Source: Algibacter marinivivus (GTDB lineage: Bacteria; Bacteroidota; Bacteroidia; Flavobacteriales; Flavobacteriaceae). Taken from it: a stretch of DNA of 64,000 nucleotides. The notes under the pieces are model-generated. The model saw nothing but the letters and a program-made list of their open reading frames with translations, was not told where the DNA came from and did no database searches. The translations under genes and the position numbers were made by a program. Every line of letters begins with the position of its first letter. The first letter of the stretch is position 1. The stretch covers positions 543,953 to 607,952 of the forward strand of contig NZ_QFRI01000002.1 of assembly GCF_003143755.1 (NCBI RefSeq). The letters are read 5' to 3'. Shown one piece after another: positions 58,638-64,000 of the stretch.

Positions 58638-59585
58638 TTACATTAAGCCTCTGCCCATTTTATTTAGTTCTCCAGCAGCTTCATACTCTTTAACCAACTT
58701 ATCTAAAATACCATTAATAAAAATGCTGCTTTTTGGTGTAGAGTATTCCTTAGAAATTTCTAAATACTCATTAATAGTCACTTTTACAGGTATAGAAGAG
58801 AAGTTTTTTAACTCGCAAATAGCCATTTGTAACAACACAAAATCAACAGTAGCAATACGTTCAGAATCCCAATTTTTGGTTTTTAAATCAATCTCCTTAT
58901 TAATAGCTGTTCTGTTTAAAAGTGTTTTCTTAAATAAATCCACAGCAAACTGTTTATCATCTATATCTTTATACAGTTTTGGTGTAAAATAATTCTCAGG
59001 TGCATTTACTTTCACCTTTCTAAGTAGCTTCAAAATGGTAGTATTCACCGTTGGAAGATCATCTAACCAAGTTAGGTTTTTATCCTCCATATAGTCATAA
59101 AGCTTATCGTTTGGTGCAATAATATCCTTAAAAACATCAACAATAAAATCTTTATCTTCCTTAAAATCAGACACCCTAGTTTTCATATAATCCTTATACA
59201 AATCACTAGCAATAATAGCCTTAAAAATAACATCAATATACTCCCCGTCAAGCTCCCAATTAGTAATTTTATGGGCTTCTAGTTGGTTTTTTAACTGGAC
59301 ATTTTCTTTAAGCAGTTTCAATAACTGGTTGTTAACAAACTTCCTATTAGGGTCTTTGTCTTCTTTAGTGGCAAGATGTTTTTTTTGCTTCTTTTGTAAG
59401 TCGTTTTCGGCTCTTTTCTGAACCTCAATCAATAAAGACATCAACAATAAATACAAGTTGTACATATTATCAATACTAAAAAGTAAAAATTTCTGATCTT
59501 TAGCAAAATCATCACTCTCATTACCTTTAAAAGCATACATAGTCTGCATCACTTTTACACGTATATGTCTTCTATTTAGCATCAT
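58638..59585 (-). CDS. nusB: Transcription antitermination factor NusB, extended form
   Basis: The 315-residue protein ends in the NusB RNA-binding helical fold (RTAINKEIDLKTKNWDSERIATVDFVLLQMAICELKNFSSIPVKVTINEYLEISKEYSTPKSSIFINGILDKLVKEY, written here as the order of visible elements rather than as evidence of length). The N-terminal 180 residues are a helical extension typical of Bacteroidota NusB. NusB acts with NusE, NusA and NusG in rRNA antitermination. The start MMLNRRHIRVKVMQTMYAF is conserved. Confidence 0.92.
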   Translation of the reverse strand: MMLNRRHIRVKVMQTMYAFKGNESDDFAKDQKFLLFSIDNMYNLYLLLMSLLIEVQKRAENDLQKKQKKHLATKEDKDPNRKFVNNQLLKLLKENVQLKNQLEAHKITNWELDGEYIDVIFKAIIASDLYKDYMKTRVSDFKEDKDFIVDVFKDIIAPNDKLYDYMEDKNLTWLDDLPTVNTTILKLLRKVKVNAPENYFTPKLYKDIDDKQFAVDLFKKTLLNRTAINKEIDLKTKNWDSERIATVDFVLLQMAICELKNFSSIPVKVTINEYLEISKEYSTPKSSIFINGILDKLVKEYEAAGELNKMGRGLM

Positions 59586-59637
59586 TACAAAGAACTTTTT
59601 TAAAAATTATGAAATACTTTCATTGTTTTTAGAGCTG

Positions 59638-59645
59638 CAAAAATA
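59638..59645 (-). promoter_or_regulatory. -7 box of the nusB operon
   Basis: The minus strand reads TATTTTTG, matching TAnnTTTG, 53 bases before the nusB ATG. No clear -33 element is seen. Confidence 0.4.
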
Positions 59646-59685
59646 ACACTATATTTTAGTACACAATAATATAATTAAAGTTATT

Positions 59686-59811
59686 TGGCCGTTACCCAAA
59701 AAGGGTCGGGATAAAGTTTATCCTGAGCGCAGTCTAAGGGTTACAAATCCTCGCACCTCTTCCGATAGCTATCGGGATCGGGCTGTGGGCTATCCACTAC
59801 TCTCCCTAACG
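59686..59811 (+). repeat. Dispersed intergenic repeat, copy 6 (long form)
   Basis: Forward orientation: GGCCGTTACCC, GGGTCGGGATAAAG, TTACAAATCCTCGCACCTCT, the dyad CCGATAGCTATCGG (59761-59774), ATCGGGCTGTGGGCTATCCA and CTCCCTAACGC. It occupies the middle of the 365-base divergent gap between nusB and the ABC exporter gene; the rest of the gap holds the two promoters and no gene. Confidence 0.88.
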
Positions 59812-59919
59812 CAATCATACTTAAAAACACCAGCTCATATTCCATACTTATTTCATTTTTTTAAAGGATATTTAACACTTTGCAAACCTTATAAACCATC
59901 ATATTCCTTATTAATAAGT

Positions 59920-59927
59920 TATATTTG
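59920..59927 (+). promoter_or_regulatory. -7 box of the ABC exporter gene
   Basis: TATATTTG is a perfect -7 box, 23 bases before the ATG at 59951. Confidence 0.5.
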
Positions 59928-59950
59928 CAATCCTATTCCCAATAGTATAA

Positions 59951-61714
59951 ATGAAAGAATTAAGGCATCTAAACAAATACTTTTTTAAATACAGATTGCA
60001 CCTTATAATTGGTTCTATAATAACCATTGTAGCACGTTTGTTTTTACTTTACACACCGCGTTATGTAAAGAAAATATTTATTGCCATCGAAAAATATTTT
60101 GATAAATCTATCTCTGAAGATGTTTTTAGAGCAGATTTACTAGAAGCCATTTTATATATTATTGGTGCCGCAATTATTGCTGCTATCCTCACCTTTTTCA
60201 TGAGGCAAACTATTATTAATGTGTCTCGTTATATTGAGTACGATTTAAAAAATGAAATTTATGCGCAATACCAAAGGTTATCCTTAAACTTTTACAAACA
60301 AAACAGAACTGGTGATTTAATGAATCGTATCACTGAAGATGTTTCAAGAGTTAGAATGTATGGTGGTCCAGCCTTAATGTACAGTATCAACACGCTTGCG
60401 CTTTTCGTTATTGTAATTATTTACATGATAAATGCATCACCAAAATTAACGCTGTACACAATAGTACCGCTTCCTATTCTGTCGGTTATCATTTATAAAT
60501 TAAGTAAAGAAATACACAAGCGAAGCACTATTGTACAAGAATACCTTTCGAAACTTTCAACCTACACACAAGAATCTTTTAGTGGTATTTCTGTAATTAA
60601 AGCCTATGGCATAGAGCCACAAACGTCTGTAAATTTCAAAACACTTGCTGCAGAAAGTAAAGCAAAACAAATAAACTTAACTAAAGTACAAGCTTGGTTT
60701 TTTCCAATGATGATATTACTTATAGGCACAAGTAACCTTTTGGTAATTTACATTGGTGGCATGCAATACATCAACGGAGAAATTGAGAGTATTGGCACCA
60801 TTGCAGAGTTTATTATATATGTAAATATGCTCACATGGCCAGTGGCAACTGTAGGCTGGGTAACATCCATTGTTCAACAAGCTGAAGCTTCTCAAAAACG
60901 AATTAACGAGTTTTTAAAAATAGAGCCTGAAATTAAAAACACTGTAAATACACAAACAGAAATTACTGGAGATATAGCTTTTAAGAATGTCTCCTTTACT
61001 TATGATGACACTAACATACAAGCATTAAAAGACGTTAATTTTGAAATAAAAACAGGACAAACCTTGGCCATTCTAGGAAAAACTGGATCGGGAAAATCAA
61101 CTATTTTAGATTTAATAGGTCGGCTTTATGACATTGATGCAGGTTCCATTTCAATTAATAACACAGAAATTGATAAGCTAAATTTAACAGATTTGCGCGA
61201 TAGCATTGGTTATGTCCCTCAAGATGCTTTCTTGTTTTCAGACACCATAAAAACTAATATTAAGTTTGGAAAACAAGATGCTACAGATGATGATGTTATT
61301 GAAGCAGCCAAAAATGCACAAGTACACAAAAACATCATAAAGTTTAATAAAGGTTATGATACCGTTTTAGGAGAACGTGGTATTACATTATCCGGTGGAC
61401 AAAAACAGCGAGTATCAATTGCTAGAGCGATTATTAAATCGCCTAAAATCTTATTGTTTGATGATTGTTTATCGGCAGTAGACACTGAAACTGAAGAGAA
61501 AATCCTAAAAAACCTCAGCAAAATTTCTAAAGGCAAAACATCAATTATAGTAAGTCATAGAGTGTCCTCAGCAAAAAATGCTGACAAAATAATTGTTTTA
61601 GATGATGGTAAAATTGTACAAGAAGGCAAACATGACACACTTATAGATATTGATGGTTACTACAAAGATTTATATCTAAAACAACTAAGCGAAACCTCTT
61701 CCAATACGTCTTAA
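59951..61714 (+). CDS. ABC exporter, fused membrane and ATPase domains (MsbA-like)
   Basis: The 587-residue half-transporter has an N-terminal membrane domain with about six helices (residues 15-320) and a C-terminal ATPase: Walker A LGKTGSGKST near 376-385, Q-loop VPQDAF near 422, signature LSGGQKQR near 480, Walker B ILLFDDCLSAVD near 501 and H-loop VSHRVSS near 535. It works as a dimer and exports lipids or drugs; the substrate cannot be told from sequence, but this gene beside nusB is common in flavobacteria. Confidence 0.92.
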   Translation: MKELRHLNKYFFKYRLHLIIGSIITIVARLFLLYTPRYVKKIFIAIEKYFDKSISEDVFRADLLEAILYIIGAAIIAAILTFFMRQTIINVSRYIEYDLKNEIYAQYQRLSLNFYKQNRTGDLMNRITEDVSRVRMYGGPALMYSINTLALFVIVIIYMINASPKLTLYTIVPLPILSVIIYKLSKEIHKRSTIVQEYLSKLSTYTQESFSGISVIKAYGIEPQTSVNFKTLAAESKAKQINLTKVQAWFFPMMILLIGTSNLLVIYIGGMQYINGEIESIGTIAEFIIYVNMLTWPVATVGWVTSIVQQAEASQKRINEFLKIEPEIKNTVNTQTEITGDIAFKNVSFTYDDTNIQALKDVNFEIKTGQTLAILGKTGSGKSTILDLIGRLYDIDAGSISINNTEIDKLNLTDLRDSIGYVPQDAFLFSDTIKTNIKFGKQDATDDDVIEAAKNAQVHKNIIKFNKGYDTVLGERGITLSGGQKQRVSIARAIIKSPKILLFDDCLSAVDTETEEKILKNLSKISKGKTSIIVSHRVSSAKNADKIIVLDDGKIVQEGKHDTLIDIDGYYKDLYLKQLSETSSNTS

Positions 61715-61906
61715 ATATTTAAAATATAAGCATATAAATTGTGTATTTAATTTTTAGTTTCATAAAATTGATGAAAATCAATTTTAAATTAAATGCAACA
61801 AAATTGAATATTTTAAAAAGAAAATTTATTATTTATTGGTTATTACCGTTTTTTTTTAGATTTTTGATACTATAATTAGATAATAAATTTATAGAATTTT
61901 AATGAT

Positions 61907-62284
61907 ATGATGGAGAAAGAGGAAATTTTTTCGAAAGTATTAAGAGCAGGCAGAAGAACCTATTTTTTTGATGTAAGAGCTACTAAAGCTGAAGATTATT
62001 ACTTAACAATTACAGAAAGTAAAAAATTCACTAATGACGATGGATCGTTTCATTACAAAAAACATAAAATTTACATTTACAAAGAAGACTTTGCTGAGTT
62101 TAAAGAGATTTTAGCTGAAATGACTGATTATATTATTGCTGAAAAGGGTGATGAAGTAATTAGTGACCGTCATCAAAAAGATTTCAAAAAGGAATATGAA
62201 GACGACGGATCTCGAGTTACTGAAGCAGATTTAAAAACTAAAACACCAGAAAGTTTTACTGATATAGATTTTGATGATATTTAA
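61907..62284 (+). CDS. DUF3276 (PUR-alpha-like) nucleic-acid-binding protein
   Basis: The 125-residue protein contains one PUR repeat: KVLRAGRRTYFFDVRATKAEDYYLTITESKKF (about residues 9-40), then HYKKHKIYIYKEDFAEF, with an acidic C-terminal tail (VTEADLKTKTPESFTDIDFDDI). Bacteroidota PUR proteins resemble eukaryotic Pur-alpha and bind single-stranded DNA or RNA. Two ATGs stand in a row at the start (61907 and 61910). A possible promoter (TTG at 61836 and TAGATTTT at 61857) lies upstream. A strong terminator follows. Confidence 0.92.
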   Translation: MMEKEEIFSKVLRAGRRTYFFDVRATKAEDYYLTITESKKFTNDDGSFHYKKHKIYIYKEDFAEFKEILAEMTDYIIAEKGDEVISDRHQKDFKKEYEDDGSRVTEADLKTKTPESFTDIDFDDI

Positions 62285-62301
62285 TCTTCAAAAAAATAAG
62301 T

Positions 62302-62334
62302 AAAAAAACCGCAATTTTAAGTTGCGGTTTTTTT
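62302..62334. terminator. Terminator between DUF3276 and the acyltransferase gene
   Basis: AAAAAAACCGCAA pairs with TTGCGGTTTTTTT across an eight-base loop, with long A and T runs. It serves both convergent transcripts; its right end meets the acyltransferase stop codon. Confidence 0.88.
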
Positions 62335-63364
62335 ATGCCTTAACTGCAACTATAGAAATAATTATTATAGCTATTAAACATAAAGAAGCTAAACTCCAAC
62401 TTAAAGTAACTCCAAAAGCTAGAAATAAAATAATTAACCATACTGGAGCTAAAGTTACAACAGCTGCAAATCTAAAAGTTGATAAAAACTCTATTTCTTT
62501 AATTCTTGGTTTTATTAAAAACTTCCATAAAATATAAGGGATTGGAAATATTAAAATTAAAAGGAATTTAGAGAAATACTCTAAAAACATGTTTCGTCTT
62601 ACCTTCTTTATTTTACAATCTTTAAAGTTAAAGTCTATGCATGCATTAACAGCTTTCGGGTTTAAAAAATCAGTTTCCATTAACTTTAACTTCCCTAAAA
62701 TAACTTCATAATCGTCTTTTGGAATATTTGTAGTTAATTGAGAGATTTCAGATTGAATTTTAGACTTCAAACTAACTACATCATTATTTTTATCTCCTGA
62801 AATATAATTTTTAGCTTCAATTGTTTTTCCAAAATAAATTGCAGTACTATCGGGAAATTTTACAGCATCTTGATAGTTTAATCCAACAGGAAGCAACTGT
62901 AAATCTATATTAGGGTATTTTTCAAAAGTGTTTAAAACTATTCTTGTAAAACCTTTGCTTAACGGTCTTACTCTTCGCATTAAATTATGATTGCCTTCAG
63001 GAAAAATAACAACACATTCCTTTTTATTTAAAAGCTCAGAGCAGGTTTCAAAAATAGCATTGTTATTACTTAAATTACCCCAACCATCTCTAACTCTATA
63101 AACTGGGAGCATTTGTAAACTCTTCAATAATTTTGCTACAAAAGGTTTTTGAAAAACACCAGCTCTAGTCAAGAAATAAGAATATCTATTTGATTTTGTA
63201 GCAATCAATAGAGCGTCTAAAAGCGCATTTTGATGATTGCTTAATAGCAAAACGGATTTGTTTTTAGGAATATTTTCAATACCAAAAACTTTAATCCTTC
63301 TAAAATAGAAAAACATTCCAGCGCTTATATAAGCTCTAACACATAATAACCAAATACGTCTCAA
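62333..63364 (-). CDS. PlsC-type 1-acyl-glycerol-phosphate acyltransferase
   Basis: The 343-residue protein has the PlsC acyltransferase domain (about residues 20-215): SNHQNALLDALLI (an HX5D variant of the usual HX4D, as in some long-form acyltransferases) near 42, VIFPEGNHNLMRR near 117 and LPVGLNY near 155. Two or three hydrophobic helices follow at the C-terminus (about 270-343). It transfers an acyl chain to a lysophospholipid or related acceptor. Its start overlaps the upstream transporter stop by 4 bases (ATGA). Confidence 0.87.
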   Translation of the reverse strand: MRRIWLLCVRAYISAGMFFYFRRIKVFGIENIPKNKSVLLLSNHQNALLDALLIATKSNRYSYFLTRAGVFQKPFVAKLLKSLQMLPVYRVRDGWGNLSNNNAIFETCSELLNKKECVVIFPEGNHNLMRRVRPLSKGFTRIVLNTFEKYPNIDLQLLPVGLNYQDAVKFPDSTAIYFGKTIEAKNYISGDKNNDVVSLKSKIQSEISQLTTNIPKDDYEVILGKLKLMETDFLNPKAVNACIDFNFKDCKIKKVRRNMFLEYFSKFLLILIFPIPYILWKFLIKPRIKEIEFLSTFRFAAVVTLAPVWLIILFLAFGVTLSWSLASLCLIAIIIISIVAVKA

Positions 63365-64000
63365 ATCTGTTCTTTTTTTCTAGACCAAAAAAAGGCTAAT
63401 AACAATCCTGATATAATATGCCATATTCCCCAAAAAGCTGCCAGAATTGCCATTCCACCTAAATCATTAAAAAACGAAAAAATTAATAACAAGCCTAGAC
63501 CAGAGTTTTGTATTCCCGTTTCTATAGCTAATGTTTTTTGATTTTTAAAAGATAGTTTAAATAACTTCGCTATACCAAAACCAAGTAAAAGTGCCAATAT
63601 ATTATGCGCAATTCCCAAAGCTAAAACATGATGTATGTATGTATTAAAAACATCTATATTTTTTGAAAAAGCAATAACAACAATTGCTACAAATACCAAA
63701 ATGGATAATGGCTTTAAGAATTTAGATAACTTTATTGCTAAAAGTGGACATTTAAACCGAAGTAACATTCCCAAAACCAGAGGGATTCCTAAAATAAGTA
63801 ATACGAGTTTCACCAATGCAAACCCGTCTAATTGAACTGTTTTTAATATCTCAGCAGTAGGTTCGTATAATCCACTATAAAACTGAAAGTTAAATGGCGT
63901 CATAAACATAGCCAAAAAGGTTGCAAATGCTGTCAAGCTAACTGATAATGCCGTATTTCCTTTTGCCAAATGCGTCATGAAGTTTGAAATATTACCACCA
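63361..64000 (-). CDS. Bile acid:sodium symporter (BASS/SBF) family, C-terminal part
   Basis: The gene enters from the right edge of the window, so its N-terminus is missing; the frame is open to base 64000. The visible 212 or so residues show the family motif SNFMTHLAKGNTALSVSLTAF and several membrane helices, ending in the helix GGMAILAAFWGIWHIISGLLLAFFW and a basic tail. BASS proteins import organic anions or export them with sodium. Its stop overlaps the acyltransferase start. Confidence 0.87.
   Translation of the reverse strand, partial: GGNISNFMTHLAKGNTALSVSLTAFATFLAMFMTPFNFQFYSGLYEPTAEILKTVQLDGFALVKLVLLILGIPLVLGMLLRFKCPLLAIKLSKFLKPLSILVFVAIVVIAFSKNIDVFNTYIHHVLALGIAHNILALLLGFGIAKLFKLSFKNQKTLAIETGIQNSGLGLLLIFSFFNDLGGMAILAAFWGIWHIISGLLLAFFWSRKKEQI

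Noticed and set aside
59785-59988. 67-codon plus-strand frame ahead of the ABC exporter
   Set aside because: It begins inside repeat copy 6 and overlaps the true exporter start in another frame.

Overview
The window is an AT-rich chromosomal segment of a member of the Flavobacteriaceae (Bacteroidota). The evidence is the gene content: fused ResB-CcsA cytochrome c assembly protein, a PUR-alpha-like DUF3276 protein, bacillithiol deacetylase BshB1, NusB with a long N-terminal extension, many Bacteroidota-typical lipoproteins and DUFs (DUF2490, DUF2911, DUF2167, DUF3108), and promoters with a TAnnTTTG -7 box instead of a sigma70 -10 box. There are no rRNAs, CRISPR arrays, insertion sequences or prophage genes. 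One tRNA (His) is present.

Layout. 0-13 kb: end of an OsmC-like gene, pyruvate:ferredoxin oxidoreductase, a universal stress protein, a DUF3108 protein, two tandem M28 peptidases, tRNA-His, bshB1, an SLC13 transporter and pckA. 13-23 kb: DUF2490, rlmF with an apparent non-standard start codon, a MATE exporter, a HAD phosphatase, a TPR lipoprotein, DUF2167, a 53-residue basic protein, mscL, and a SatD-like regulator with DUF3307 behind an iterated operator. 23-33 kb: ccsBA, group III truncated haemoglobin, and a run of + strand genes (DUF2520, KdsC-like, UbiA-like, Maf, a lipoprotein, MscS, CorA). 33-41 kb: a lipoprotein, then a PIG-L deacetylase / 36-residue membrane peptide / sodium:solute symporter / Gfo-Idh dehydrogenase operon, DUF2911 and a MIP channel. 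41.4-55.9 kb: a dense + strand light- and oxidative-stress cluster. 56-64 kb: DUF2200, SnoaL-like and DUF1801 proteins, yajC-DUF1573-nusB, an ABC exporter, DUF3276, a PlsC acyltransferase and a partial BASS transporter.

The most notable region is the 14-kb cluster at 41.4-55.9 kb. It holds four different photolyase/cryptochrome-family genes: Cry-DASH, an iron-sulfur (6-4)-type photolyase, a divergent cryptochrome-like protein, and a class I CPD photolyase. With them are folE (pterin/folate supply), two small families often found beside photolyases (DUF2256 and TIGR03643/DUF2805), an AarF/ABC1 kinase, a flavin reductase, two SDR proteins, glutathione peroxidase, TspO and an SRPBCC protein. The DUF2256 gene (45534-45680) starts with TTG, overlaps both neighbours, and is easily missed. 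The cluster reads as two transcription units. Each is preceded by a near-identical 47-bp element containing the dyad TGTTTAAC-N14-GTTAAACA placed just upstream of a -7 box, so one regulator probably controls both halves. The first unit opens with a TetR-like gene; the second opens with a small protein I do not recognise.

Six copies of a dispersed intergenic repeat (one end GGGCGTTACC, the other CCCTAACGC) lie at 20.9, 26.7, 39.5, 40.6, 56.5 and 59.7 kb in both orientations; one probably forms the 5' leader of the MIP gene.
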